In this document: positions 1 to 12,011 of the stretch, one piece after another | How the letters are laid out: every line of letters begins with the position of its first letter | Numbering within the stretch: the stretch's first letter is position 1 | DNA from: Austropuccinia psidii | Lineage: Eukaryota > Basidiomycota > Pucciniomycetes > Pucciniales > Sphaerophragmiaceae | Assembly (NCBI GenBank): GCA_023105745.1 | Contig: JALGQZ010000014.1 | Location: forward strand, 6,638,888 to 6,702,887 | Length of the DNA: 64,000 nt | Direction: 5' to 3' | Notes under the pieces: generated by a model | Databases searched by the model: none | The model's input: the letters and a program-made list of their open reading frames with translations, nothing else | Told to the model about the DNA's origin: nothing | Program-made: the position numbers and the translations under genes

Positions 1-696
1 ATTAGAATTTTCTTTGGGGTTTTTGTCCACAGAATCTTTCCAAGGTGTATTAAACCTTGTTTTGAGATTCACCCTACTAGAACCAATTTTGGTTCTGGTG
101 GTTACTTCTTCTAATATATTGATAATATCCTCTGCTGAGGATTTTTCAGTAGTCCTGCTTTTGACGGCATGCTCTAAATCACCTCCACATTGTCTCAGAA
201 TTTTTCTATGGATCATAAATTCTGACATGTCAGGATATAATGCTGTTAATCTGTCTTTTTGTTGGAAAAACCATGGTGAAGCTTTGTCTTTATCAGGATT
301 AAATTTGGCAGATTCAAAAGCTGTTTCCACTTTAAACCTCCAAGCATCATTGGCCCATTTGTTGATAATTTGGGTTTTCCACCAAGTCCAACTTTGGTGT
401 ACATGTGCTTGTCTCAATTTGATATACCATCTGTGAGCTGATTTGGTAAATAAGGTGTTAAACCTGGCTGTTACCAATCTTTCTGGTAATTCAAAGTCTT
501 CTTTGATCATGTCAATACCTCTGATGAATTCCATATGGTCATATTCTCCTTCACTACTGAAGTGAGGCCATTCCTTAAGTTTTGGAACTTCTTTCCAGAT
601 TGCTTGGCCAACTGATGGTTCCAAGTTATGAAAAGAAGTAGAAAATTCATTTCTTAATTGATAATTTTCAATACCATTACTATAGCAATACCTGGT
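1..696 (-). CDS. Retrotransposon Gag polyprotein, partial (runs off window)
   Basis: Reading minus from 696 down to 1 gives 232 codons without a stop. The frame has no early ATG and continues past the window edge, so both ends are incomplete; it is closed upstream by a TAG at 699-697. Seen: a block beginning EGEYDHMEFI, then WYIKLRQ and WTWWKTQII, a tryptophan-rich layout typical of Gag capsid domains in Ty3-type elements. A basic segment follows, and a zinc knuckle would be expected beyond the edge. The degraded Gag at 15.2-15.6 kb has the equivalent YDHMELIDYID block, so the two are distant members of one Gag superfamily. Gag would form the cytoplasmic particle that packages element RNA. 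Unlike its neighbours this frame is unbroken, so the insertion may be young. Family assignment is by motif and memory. Confidence 0.72.
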
Positions 697-928
697 CTAG
701 AGCCTTCAAAAAACGTCAGAATGTGTGTAAGAGACATAGAAACCAGTTAAAACTGTTTTTACTATGATGGTTTTATCTTAAGGGTAGTTTTACCCTCTTG
801 GCAACAGCTAAAACTACCCCAGTTGGTATCAAAACCTCATCATCAATTGAGTCCACAGACCCTGTAACTCAATTCCAGGCCAAAAGTGATGAACGTTTGC
901 ATGAATTTTGACACCACATGCCTGTCAG
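697..928 (-). other. Candidate leader and LTR 3' edge of the Gag element
   Basis: On the minus strand an LTR-like terminus CTGACA lies at 928-923. It is followed by about 220 bp of non-coding leader and then the Gag frame. The same CTGACA terminus ends the LTR at 5456-6921. The matching LTR start further right was not found, so the LTR assignment is tentative. Confidence 0.35.
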
Positions 929-1360
929 CAAGGATTTTGGGGGTCTAGCTCCCCCTTAGAGCTGGAGTTCCTTTCCCCCCCCAATTTATTTTTCCTTTAA
1001 TTCCTCATCATGTATTATACTTATAATTTACATATGTAATTCAATTGAGTTGTACAGTTAAATACAGTAATAATTGATACCTCATATGTAAATCAAAGTT
1101 CACTTATGTAATATATGTGCACATTTTGACATTTCAATTGAATTCAATTGAAAATAATTTAATTCCTCATAACTTCTAAAATATACACAACACCTCAATT
1201 TTAACACAAATTTTGGTGATTAACACTACATGTGATGTGAATTAAATTAAAGTTTTTAGGATTTTCAATTTTCATACAGAAAATACTAAAAACTTAATTT
1301 AAGCTTATTTAGAGTTGAGTTACAAAATTTTCACTCAGAGGTGACCCCACCTGATTTTTT

Positions 1361-2010
1361 ATGAGGAATCCAATGGTGAAATAATTTTTATATGTTTATT
1401 TATTGGATAAAACGTCATATTAATTTTTTTCTCCGAATTTACTTTTTTTTTTACAATTTTGTTAAAAATTCATTTTTACTTAATTTTTTCAAGTATAAAT
1501 GTAATTTTATAATTTCAAAATTTAATGTAATTTTATTTTTAAATTGTAATTAAATTTTTAATTTTGAATATAATTTTATATTTATATTTATATTTTTATT
1601 TTAATAATAGAAATAAATTCATTTTATTTATATTTATATGTTAATTTTGTATTTGTGGTCTTTTGGGTATATGAAATTACCTCTAAGGCTCACAGAATGT
1701 ATGCAGTGACCAAAAAAGTGCATATATTCAGCTTAATTCCATAACTATTGACTTTAGATCATTGTCATATAATTGTTTTATGTTCAGTCTTCATGGGGAA
1801 TCTAATGGTGGAATTTATTTCACATGTTGTTTCATTGGTCTCTGAGTGAAATAAGATTTTATGTCTTTTTTAGGGTATTATTACTTATTATTCAGTAATT
1901 ATTGACTTTTCAGATATTCCATAAAAATGAAATATGTGTATTTTACCATGAGGAATCTAATGGTGTAATTCATTTCACATGTTTACTCATTAGATTCTGA
2001 GTTAATTCAG
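1361..2010. repeat. Three degenerate repeats with internal inverted symmetry
   Basis: The phrase 'ggaatctaatggtg' (first copy ggaatccaatggtg) occurs near 1365, 1798 and 1954. Each time it is followed by an AAT-rich stretch and 'catgt'. At 1795-1855 and 1950-2005 the unit ends with the near reverse complement (cattagat or cattggtct, then ctgag), so each unit is a weak hairpin. The surroundings are AT-rich and non-coding. Confidence 0.4.
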
Positions 2011-5000
2011 ATTTTGTACTTATTTATGGTATTTTACTAATTTCTGAGATTATGATCATAAGTATAATTATTACAGAAATTTTGCTGTGACCTTTTTGGA
2101 ATTGAGGTCATATCTCAAAGGCTCACATAAAACCACCCCACCCTTTTTACAGGTGTTATTACTTATTGAAACCTAGTGGCCTGAAACTTCCTCCTCTAAA
2201 AGCTGCCTCATTTCAATTAAAAACTACCAAGCAGCCAAGATACCCTTGAATATTCAAAATTAATTAGCTATTTAGAGACATAAATTCAAACACTTCCTAC
2301 ATGAAATCCCTAATATAAATATCAGCTTTTAATAAGCTTTTTGGGATAAATTGATAAATAGAACTAAACAAAAAGAGTCTCCAGTAATATCACTAAAGCA
2401 CACTTATGCTTTAATTAACATATTGAAATCACCAGTAAATTCCGCAGGAATCCTTTAGATAAGGTAGCAAAGCTTAAATCTACACCATACAGTAGCATTC
2501 CTGAAAGAATAGGTCTTAAACCTCACTTCAATATATATAAAGAGGAAAAATCTGAAAGTGGAAGTTCCTGGAAATCCATAATCCATAGTATAAAGCACAA
2601 ACCTCAGTAATTGGAGGTTTAATATGAGCTATAATGAATATTAGCTGAGGAAATTTCACATACTTATTAAAGTCTAATCAGCTCAACTACATTTCTACTT
2701 CATATCATGAAAGAATTCATTAATATGAACACTCAGAAACCAATTTGAAATCAATTTTGGATGAACTAACTCATTAAAAAAACTCCAAATACACTCAATA
2801 TTCCTGGCAATCCAGATAAATTGGTCTTGAATAAAAGAATCAAATACCTTATAGCTTTAGAGGGATTGAAGAGATATGGAAAATAGAACCATTGCCCAAA
2901 TATGCTAGCCAGGAACTGATATAAACCTCCCACCTTAAACAATTAAAAAAAAATTCCTTCCATGGAAAGATCTCCAATTCTGCACAAAAAAGACAAAATG
3001 CATTTTAACTCCACAAAAATAAGTTACTGTAGGCCAGTGGGATGAAAGAATTTTATACCCCTGAAGTTATATCATGACTGAAGGATGTGAATCTCCATTA
3101 GTAACAAGTCCATAAGTCTTCAGAAATACCTTTCAGAAAATACCAAACTAGCAGGCATCTCTCAAAGAAGAAATTGAATGAAATGAACCTTTTCCAAATC
3201 TGTCAGATGGCCTACTTTAGAAAATAGAAAAAGATAAAATACAATTCCAGGATTGTCATAAGCTTCTCTTTTATTTAATTAATAAGCATTAGCTACTAGA
3301 AGAGCTTCCTGCACTATTCTTCCCATCCATGAAAGGCTAATTCAAGCAGAGAAGTGAGGCTCAAATGGATTACTTCTGCATTGGTAAAGGCTTCAATAGT
3401 GATTCTATCTCCCTGAAAAATGTTTTACCAGGGAGCTTGGGGTCAAAATTCAAATTTTATGTAATCCCCTTTTAAAAAGTGGTACTTTATTATATTTATT
3501 CATTCTTGGAAATTATACAAGATCAGTAGTAGAGCTTAATTGAACAATATCAAAGGTTCTTTCAAGAAATTGTATTTACATATTAATATCTTTATAACCC
3601 TTATATTGGAAATAACACCACATTTTGACTTCAAAAAATCCTTATTTTATTCTTTACCTTCAGATAAAATCAAAATACTCAAAGAAAGATTTCATCGAAC
3701 CCAACTTCAATTTGGCTTTTTTTGTGCTATTGACTCAAACAATTTCATACTAAGACAAATTCATGTAAAATAAACCTTATCCATTCCGAATTGTGACAGT
3801 GTATAAGTTCTGCTAGCTATGAGTGACTTATGGGTATAATAAATAATCATAAAATAAATATCTTCTGATTTCAAAGCAAAAAGCTGAATCATATTTCAAT
3901 TTATGGGCTATAAAAACAGTTTTTTCCCTTCTAGTAGGAGGAGACTACTAAAATTATTTTTGGTGTTTCTTACAGTCATACTTATTAATTTAAAACTTGT
4001 TACAGATGAATTTCATCTCCAGGAACTCACTCATGGAATACTCAGTCTCACAATGATTCTTTTACAGGTTATGAAGCTATTATAGTAGGATCTTTGACCC
4101 ATTTAAAGATTCATAATATTATAGATGTCCTCAAACCATGTTCCATCATTTTAAAATGGAAATCCTTAATACTACTCATTATTTTTATGTAAGGTTTGAG
4201 CAGAAATTATGATTTATTTTTCATCCCAAAAATTCAGTTACAGATCTCATCCGCTTACCAAGTGGGTGTCAAAGGTCTTTGTGATTTTTTTTCTAAAGAT
4301 AGCTTGGTAATCTGTGGGAACAATTCTCTATGAGAATAATCAGTTTTAAGGATAATATTCTTAGCTTTTAGCGCCTAAAACGCAAAAATTGAAGAGTAAT
4401 TACCCATTGTTATTGTCTTGATTCTTTAATAAGCTCCTTTTACTGGAGAAAACTATTTGTACCATGTTTTCGGGTATCTTAATTTTACTAAATTGATGTA
4501 GTTCAGAAGTGGTAATGAACCTGCATGCAGGTCCCAGCTTTTTTCTCCAGTTTATGAAGAAAAGAATTTATGAATATCACTAAGATTTTCATACTCTTTC
4601 ATTTTTAGTTCAAAAATTGAGCTCATTTAGATCTATATCTTGAGGTAGCTCTCCTATTTTGAACTTTCCCCATCAATACTTATGACTTATAGAAATCACT
4701 AAGACATAAGACTTCAAAATTTTGAAGAAATACTCTATCCACTGTTTTACTGAAAAATCTATCTGAATTAACCTTTTTCTACAGTTGTCTCAGTTGATTT
4801 GATACTTTTTAGCATTTGAAAGAAACATTGCAAATTTCTCCCTAGATTGTCTATATATCATTCGGAAAAACAAATAAGTTTCCTTTTAAAAATCCATGAT
4901 ATGAAGAAAGTTTATCTTTATTCTACTTTGAAATTGAGGTTTCTCAGACGATATAAATTAATTCCTACTATATATAAAGTATTATCACTTCTTTTTATCT

Positions 5001-5455
5001 TTAAAGTAAATTCAATTTTCTCAAAAAGGATTTCTATACAAAAATAAATACCATTCACAAGTAGTGGAGTTCCCACTTGTATTTTTATGATTTATCCAAT
5101 TGAATTTTAGAATTTAAGATCAAAGAGTTTAATCACTTCTTTCATCCTTGATGATATTTTTTGTGAAACTATCTATGGATAAAAAGAGGAAGTATCAGAT
5201 ATCATGCTATTGTTTGCTTTGGAAGAGATTATTAAGAGAAATTTGAGTAATTCCTTTATTTTTGACTGGGGAATTCTTCCAGGGTTATTTTTGAAGAGGG
5301 AATAACTATTGGTAGTATTGTAAAGAGAGCTTACAATAGAGATCAATTAATAATTTTGGAGATGAATTTCATAAATTTTTGGAAAAATAACGGATTCTAA
5401 TAAATAATAAATATTACATCATGTCATAATCTAACACATGAGCTCAGAAATGAGG
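2011..5455. other. AT-rich intergenic stretch, no supported gene
   Basis: Only short frames (60-77 codons) occur and none carries a recognisable motif. The composition matches decayed transposon sequence. No RNA gene or clear repeat boundary was seen. Confidence 0.5.
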
Positions 5456-6921
5456 TGTCAGCCTGTGACTCTAGACAGAGCACCAGAATGACCCCCGAAA
5501 TGCAATAAGTAATGGCATAAGGAGTATTGGACAGAAACAGCCAGTAGAGGTATGATGTAAAGAGGGAAACTTCCCAAATAGGATAAGAAAGGACAAAGAT
5601 AAGACCAAATAAGCAAAAAGCTTATTTTCACCTATCATCTAGCTTATGAATATTTAATGCAAAACACATCAGAATTGTATTTGTCTTAAAGCTTTCAAGG
5701 AGAGCTATCTAATGGTACCATCCATTACTCTGTATCATTCCTACTTCAGGAGATACCATCATACCACTTTTATTCACTAAGAACCCCTCAAAAGTCCAAG
5801 AGGGCTTGTAAAAAACTGTACAAAAGTACAACCAAATAAAAGATCTAAGGCAGAGCTTTACTTTGAATACCCCTTACCCCTGTGACTTAAAAGCTGGAAT
5901 AGAGATCTTGGATCAAGGGTTTAACAAACCAAATACAGGTTTTATGAAAACAACAATATAAAGAATACCCTGTATCTTTCCCATATATTCATACAGCTGC
6001 ACAGTGGAGTATACCAAATTGTAGAGCGTATCAATCCCTAAAATTCTGTATCATTTAAATGCTGAAATCTTTCAAATTGAAAGAGATATATGGCTTAGAA
6101 GTTTATCAAGCCATATAATGATGTACAAAAATACATCAAACAACTAGAACCCCTTATAGCTTTCGCAGTTTTGAGGAGGGTTGAAATAAAGCATACCAAA
6201 TGTAAAAGCTCATTAATAGCCTCAATCCTAGGATTTTTTAGTCTTTATATCTCAAAAAACTGACTGAGATATCTGGGTTGGAAGGTTTTTGACCAATACT
6301 GTTCTGTATCAAACCTGTACCAACAAGTACTGACTTAATACTTGAAATGATAGTTTTTTAAGGCTTAAACCTACCCAGAATTATTAATATTAGTAGTACA
6401 AACACTCTGGACACCTCATAAGAGTGCTTACGTGGCTTATCAGAAGTTTTCTCACCCTGTATTGATCCATAATGATCATTTGTGGTCCCAAAGCCACAAT
6501 TCTCACTATGATGAGGTCAGAATTGATGGTACAGAACCCCAATCCAACCTCCAGAGTGGAAATCCTCACTATTCAGACGTGTGAAGAGCTTACCAGCCCC
6601 TTGAAGTCCCCAACAGGGATAAAACAAGGCCTTTTCTCACTGGAAAAGGACCTTATCTTAATGAATTAGTATTCTTATGTAATAAAACTGTCTTATACCA
6701 GTAGTACTCTTAGGACTATATTGATATAATTAAATTAATTAACTATTGTAGTGATTTTTTCCATTAAATTGATATTAAATAATTGCAACAAAGCTTCTCA
6801 TCAGATTCATCACCACTGTTATCATATAACAGTAGAACCTTTTGATATTTCTATTGTGTCACAGTCATAGTGCTATCTTGTATTTACTGTCTTTGAGCTA
6901 CTACATAGACCCACCCTGACA
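5456..6921 (+). repeat. Long terminal repeat of a Ty3-type retroelement
   Basis: The segment starts TGTCAGCCTGTGACTC and ends CCACCCTGACA, so its ends form a perfect 6 bp inverted repeat (TGTCAG/CTGACA) in the TG...CA form of LTRs. Length is 1466 bp. The first ~100 bp is repeated at 16719, directly after a polypurine tract, which independently marks the same LTR start. The bases flanking the two ends do not match (tgagg before, ttttg after), so this is not a simple solo LTR. It fits a 5' LTR still joined to internal sequence. Confidence 0.62.
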
Positions 6922-7049
6922 TTTTGGGGGCCTGGGCATGTTTTTACCCTATTATGGACTTATATCAGAACTTTTTGGACTATTTTCATGATTTTTGAAT
7001 GATTTTTACTATAAAGGTAAGTCCAATTTTGAGTTTTTTTTTCATTTTT
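6922..7049 (+). other. Presumed leader after the LTR
   Basis: The segment begins TTTTGGGGGCCTGGGC directly after the LTR end, where a primer binding site belongs. I could not match it to a tRNA. AT-rich tandem repeats follow. Confidence 0.3.
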
Positions 7050-7792
7050 AATCCAAATGTTTTTGTTCATTATAAAAATATAAAAAAAATATTTTTATAA
7101 ATTAGATTTTTTGAAAATATATTAAATAATATATTTCTGTAAACTTGATTATTTATACTCTACATAGCTTTAAACTTCAATTTTTCACGAAAATTAATAA
7201 AAATAAATCATTATTATAAATTTTTCAAACTTATTTTTATATAGAAATAGTAGACTTAAATAAAAAAATATTATTTTTTACAAAGTTGTGTAAGAATTAA
7301 TCAAAATCATGGTATTTATTGTAAAATCAACGATAAATATTTCAAGAATAATTTCATTATTAATTCCATTCTTTAATATTAAAATTGAATTTTATTGAAA
7401 AAAATCTCTTTTTACTCAAGTTGAGGAAAAATTGATCCAAGTTTTTTTGATAAATAATCAAAAATAAAGAAAACTTAATAATAATTATTTTTAAGAATTT
7501 GAAATAATTTTCATACACAAATAGTGTATATGAATTAAAATAATATTAATTTTTTACCAAATTGTGTGAAAATTAATTGAAACAATAATATTTCTTGAGG
7601 AACCAACAATAAATATTGGAATAATAAATTTATTATTATTCTAATGCTTTAATATTTAAGTTAATATTATTGAATAAAATTATTTCTTACTCAAATTGAG
7701 GCAAAAACTTATTGAAATTTTTTTATTTGATAAATAATCAAATAAAAAGAAAAAAATCAACTTAATTGTAAAACAAAAGTATTTTAAATTTA
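7050..7792. repeat. AT-rich tandem unit A
   Basis: A unit of about 743 bp beginning 'aatccaaatg' aligns end to end with 12076-13362 once the small insertion at 12158-12696 is removed. There are no genes. It contains the empty-site sequence 'attaaataatatatttctg' (7121-7139) that corresponds to the occupied site in unit B. The Mutator-like element sits at its right edge. Confidence 0.7.
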
Positions 7793-7817
7793 GGGTGTTG
7801 GTAAAAACATGTAAGGG
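7793..7817 (+). repeat. Left terminal inverted repeat of the MULE
   Basis: GGGTGTTGGTAAAAACATGT followed by aaggg. It is mirrored at 12012-12057 and matched, with changes, at the ends of the elements at 12158-12696, 30897-34643 and 44069-44630. Confidence 0.75.
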
Positions 7818-8005
7818 GTTCCCTGGGTCCATTTTTAATTAAAAATGAAACACAACCACGCCTGTATTGGGCCAAAACATGCCCAAAAGAGGTTTTTACC
7901 CACATAACCTCTCTAACTCCCAAATTTTTCCAATTTTCTTGCCAGCCCCCCCAAAAGGCCAAACACCCAAATAATCCACATTATCCCCACCCCAAACCAA
8001 TTTTT

Positions 8006-9960
8006 TTGGAAAAACAGCATTACCAAAGCCATTTTGCAAAGCTTTTTACACTTTTTTTCTTTTTTTCCCAAAAGACTGCATTTTCCACCACAACAACCTG
8101 CTTTCAAGCCTCTCAATTTTCAATTTTTTACCTTCCCTCATCCATTAATCCCACATTTAAGCCACGTTTTTTCACTATTAACCACTTCTGTTCATTTTTC
8201 AAACCTTTTTTTCACTTCTTTTTCACATTTCAAAAGGTTCTTACCCCATTCCAAATCCCCAAATTCCCCTTTTTTCACTTTTATACATATTTTTCATTCA
8301 AAAATGCTTCAACCCCCACTGAAGGTGAATTTCAGACCCTTGAGCTTCTTTGGCAACATGTGCATAATGTTGCCAGGGCTCAGGGGTATGCTTTGTCCAC
8401 CTTGAGTTCCAATATTACCCACAATCAAATTGAAATAGGCTGTGACAGGTCTGGGACCCCAAATGCTAAAAAAAGCCCCTCCAAAACAGTCACCTCAAGA
8501 AAGCTTGACTGTTATTTTACACTTTATGCCAGAAAATATGCCAAGAGTACCACTTGGACTCTAGAAGTAAAAAATCCTGAACATAGCCATGATGCCACTC
8601 AAAATATCATGGCACATCCTGCTTTCAGGAAATTCAATGAGCAAGAAACATCCCAAATTTCTCAAATGTCTGAATCACTGCTCATGCCAAGGCAAATTCA
8701 GGCCCAATTATTCAGCCAGAGGGAGTCTGACAGGCCTGTAATCCTTCAAGACATTTAAAACCAAGTCAAGAAAATCAAGAAAGACAAACTGCAAGGCAGA
8801 AGGCCCATTGATGCTCTTATTGACACTCTCAAAGAAGAAAACTTTGTTTGGTCCTCTGCAAGGGATTCTGAGGGACACATTACCTGCTTGTTTTTCACTC
8901 ACCCCCTGGCCATAAAACTCCTTCATGGCTTTCCTCATGTCATTCTTATGGATTGGAATTATAAAAACAATAAGTACAAAATGCTCCCTTTTCATATTGT
9001 TGGATTAAGCTCAACCAATAATACCTTTTCTGGGGCTTTTTGTTTGATGAAGAATGAAACTGAACCCTAATATACTTGGGCATTAAATCAATACATAGAA
9101 AAGGTCCTCAGCAACACCAATCTTGTTCCCCCTCCAGTTATTGCTATTGACAGGGATCTGGACTTGAAAAACTCTTTTAAGAAGCTCTTCCCAAACTCCA
9201 AAGTCATGCTATGCATTTGGCACATCAATAAAGATGTATCTGCTCATTGCATTAAGAAAATTGGTCATGGCAGATTTTGGAAATTTTATGGGCCTTTGGA
9301 ATCAAGTAATATACTTTTATCTTTCACTTTACTTCACTTTATTTCACTTTTTTCTTATTTTTGTTTTTATTAATGACTTTGGGATTAATTTCTCAGGTTA
9401 TGTATTCATCCACTGAAAAGTCTTTCAAAGACAACTGGAAGAAGCTTCAAAAGCAAGTCAAAAATCCTGAAGTCTTGCAGTATTTTGAAAATACCTTGCT
9501 TCCTCTAAATGCTTATTATGTGCCAGCCTGGACCAACCACCATTGCCATCTGGGTGTGGGTTCCACCTCCAGAGTTGAAGGTGCCCATGCCATGGTGAAA
9601 CTTTGGCTCCAAACGTCCACTGGTACTCTCCTGGAGGTAATTAGGGCTCTCCACATGGCATTCAGAAAACAATTTATTTAAATTATCAACATAATCTCCA
9701 AAGAAATAATTGTCCATGTTGAGAATTTTCCTCCACACATCTGTGCCCTCAATGGCAAGGTGTCTCATTATGCTCTTCAGATGGCCTTTGACAATTTCAA
9801 AACCAAATTTCCTCCCAATGAAAAAAGCACCAACAAATACAAAAATTATCAAGGCATTCCTTGCAAGTATAAGACCCAAAAGGCATTTTCCAAGCACCAA
9901 AGGCTTGAAATATCAGACTTCCATCCTCAATGGCATTTGAATTTGCCTGTGAGGGTTTTT
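8006..9960 (+). pseudogene. MULE-family DDE transposase, broken
   Basis: The order of parts follows FAR1/MULE transposases. There is an N-terminal DNA-binding region (GCDRSGTPN near 8439). The first catalytic Asp lies in VILMDWNY (about 8941). The second lies in IAIDRDLDL (about 9145), followed by the CIWH variant of the C-x-x-H motif (9210-9225). The catalytic Glu lies in RVEGAHAMVK (about 9575). A GT-AG intron fits at 9306-9396. Damage: TAA at 8756, TAA at 9067, a frameshift near 9275 just before the intron, and TAA after KQFI near 9679. The enzyme would cut and paste DNA between the terminal repeats. The phenylalanine-rich start comes from a poly-T tract and may not be native; 8006 is simply the first in-frame ATG. 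The reverse copy at 32.7-34.3 kb supports the exon order. Confidence 0.78.
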
Positions 9961-10019
9961 TAATTTCTTATTAACTGATTTTATTTGTCATATTCTTCCT
10001 GGGCTGGTTTTCAAGGTGA

Positions 10020-10650
10020 TGATCAAAGTGTTGAAAAAGAAAGAAAGAATTAAGCCCAGAAAATATTTGAAGCTATTGGGGAAGACCTTTTTCAAAGACC
10101 AATAGCAGAAATCACCCCAATTATTCAACATTTTCAAGATTTTTTGACCTGAAAAGTCCCATTTGATCAAATTCTCAAGAGTCAGAAGGATGATCAATAT
10201 GAGGAAGACCCTCTAGAATGCAAGAATATCTGTGGAAGACCTCAATGAGCCAAGAATAAGAACAAAAATCTAAACAAAAGAGAACCTTCAAGATTTGAAA
10301 TTATTGAAAGTCAATCCAAGAGAAGAGGAAGACCCCCCCTCAAAAGTGACCAGTACAACAACATCAAGATCACAGTCAAATGTCCCCTCTCCAATTATGG
10401 AAGTGGACTCATCTGAAGATTATGAAGATTCTGAGGACTCAATATCTAAATCAATCAGTTCATCAGATTCACTACCCTCAGCAACTGAATTAAATAAATC
10501 AGAAGTAACCCTTTGAAGGTCCAGAAGATTGGAAATTGGAATCAAAACCTCACAAAAAAAGCACACAAGCCTGCCACCGGTTTGAAGATATATGATGCAA
10601 TTGAATTGACCTGTGAGCATTGTCAAAGCAATTATCACACAAGTGATTAA
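10020..10650 (+). pseudogene. Linker region with AT-hook and CCHC zinc knuckle
   Basis: Between the transposase and the OTU domain, scattered frames preserve two DNA- or RNA-binding motifs. An AT-hook-like KRRGRPP lies at about 10319-10340. A C-x2-C-x4-H-x4-C knuckle (CEHCQSNYH then C) lies at about 10610-10655 and is broken by a TAA just before its last cysteine. An acidic serine-rich stretch (10390-10480) separates them. An intron acceptor is plausible after the T-rich tract at about 10015. This was probably the C-terminal part of the transposase protein or a linker to the OTU domain. It is now interrupted in every frame. Confidence 0.55.
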
Positions 10651-10744
10651 TGCTCCAAGCTGTTTGTGAGTTTCTGATTCTTTTGAATGTAAATTTCTCT
10701 TCTTTATTTTGATATTTATTCATTTTTTGACCTTATTTTATCAG

Positions 10745-11370
10745 ATAACTGGCTCAGAAGACTTGCCCAAGTTTATATTGAAATAAACCTTCAAGGCCAT
10801 CAATGTCCAGGGTGATGGAAACTGTGGCTACAGAACAGTATCCCACTACATTTACAAGACTCAAGATCAATGGGCTGATGTCAGAGGTGACTTGGCTGAA
10901 GAACTTCAACAAAATCAAGACCTTTATAAAGCCATGAACACCTTCATTCCCTCAGTATCCTCTTATTTGTACAGAATTGAATTGTAAGAAGATGTTGGCC
11001 AGGCTCCAAAAAGCCAGTGGATGTCCATGCCTGACATGGGGATCCAATTGCAAATAAGTATAAAAGACCAGTTTTCTTTTATCCTGCAGTCCAATCTTTT
11101 TCTTTTTTCTCTTATTTCTGTCCTCCAAATGATAATCCCCCCATTTTCATCTGCTTCTTGGATAGCTGTGCTCATTTTGTTCCTTTGGACATAATCATTT
11201 CTAAAGCTTATCCAGCCCCCCCCATCACTTTGAATTGGGAGATTCATGCCCCACCACAAGCCCTGGGGTGGGCTGATAAATTTAAGAAACACAGAATGTT
11301 GCATTTGTCCAATCTTTCTCCCCCTCTCAGAAAAAACCCACTATTTTGGAGGTTAATTCTGATTGATTGA
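10745..11370 (+). pseudogene. OTU-type cysteine protease domain, broken
   Basis: The OTU catalytic signature GDGNCGYR (10811-10834; Cys nucleophile after Asp-Gly-Asn) is followed by a helix with VSHYIYK and ADVRGDL. About 110 codons on is AHFVPL (near 11168), matching the catalytic-His motif of OTU deubiquitinases. The start fits an acceptor 'ttatcag' at 10742. Damage: TAA at about 10783, a stop after RIEL at about 10985, and a 1-base loss in MPDMG near 11040; the reverse element keeps the extra G there. OTU proteases remove ubiquitin from substrates. In a transposon this may protect the transposase from degradation; that role is a guess. Confidence 0.72.
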
Positions 11371-11469
11371 TTTTTGTATATACAATTTATGCCAATTATC
11401 CCCCTCCTCAGTCTCCTTTTTTATCAAACATGTGGAACCTTTGTACTTAGAAATAGTCATATTAGAAAC

Positions 11470-11850
11470 AAGGGAAAAAATCTTAAAAAATACACTTATT
11501 TCCCCTGCACTTGCTGTCCCACCAGAACAATTCCCCAAAATGATGGGCTTCTGGTTCTTTATTGTCCATATTGAACCCTTCAATTTATAAAAAAATTAAG
11601 GAAATTCATAAGTGGGAATTTATTAAATTAACTTTTTAAAAATAGGCATATTACAATGGCGGGAAAAAACATCTCAAAAAAAACCCTTTCTTCACCTTCA
11701 CTTGTCCAACCAAAAAAAATTACCAAAATTATGGGCTTCTGGTGCTTTATTCTTCAGATTGAACCCTTCATTTTAAGAAAATTAAGGAAATTCATAAGTG
11801 GGAAGATTTTAAATGAATTGTTGTAAAAAATATGCCATTTTGGCATATTG
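11470..11850 (+). repeat. Tandem ~188 bp repeat in the MULE 3' region
   Basis: 'gggcttctggt' followed by 'ctttatt' and 'attgaacccttca' appears at about 11546 and 11732, with similar flanks including 'gaaattcataagtggga'. The complementary fragment 'agaagcccatatttttg' occurs in the spacer element near 44380, so this stretch belongs to the element family. Confidence 0.6.
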
Positions 11851-12011
11851 GCCAAATTTGTGAAATTTGGCAAAAAACAATTTGAAAAAAATTGTGCATA
11901 TTGACATGCCAATTTGGGAAAAATATGGCAAAAAAAATGAAATAAAATCCTCAAAACTAAGCCTGAGGAGTTTTTTTTAGAAAAATAAGGTCACTTACGT
12001 GTTTTTACCAT

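Noticed and set aside
14..436. 140-codon plus frame at the left edge
   Set aside because: It is the antisense shadow of the minus-strand Gag frame, which carries the recognisable composition and motifs.
5456..6921. Solo LTR
   Set aside because: The five bases before and after do not form a target duplication, and a matching LTR start with polypurine tract exists downstream in the same orientation.
9505..9900. 131-codon minus frame in the MULE
   Set aside because: It is antisense to the transposase C-terminal exon; the plus strand holds the VEGAHAMVK motif and matches the second copy.
11581..11850. CRISPR-like spaced repeats
   Set aside because: Only two long copies, in eukaryotic transposon DNA, with no short regularly spaced repeats.
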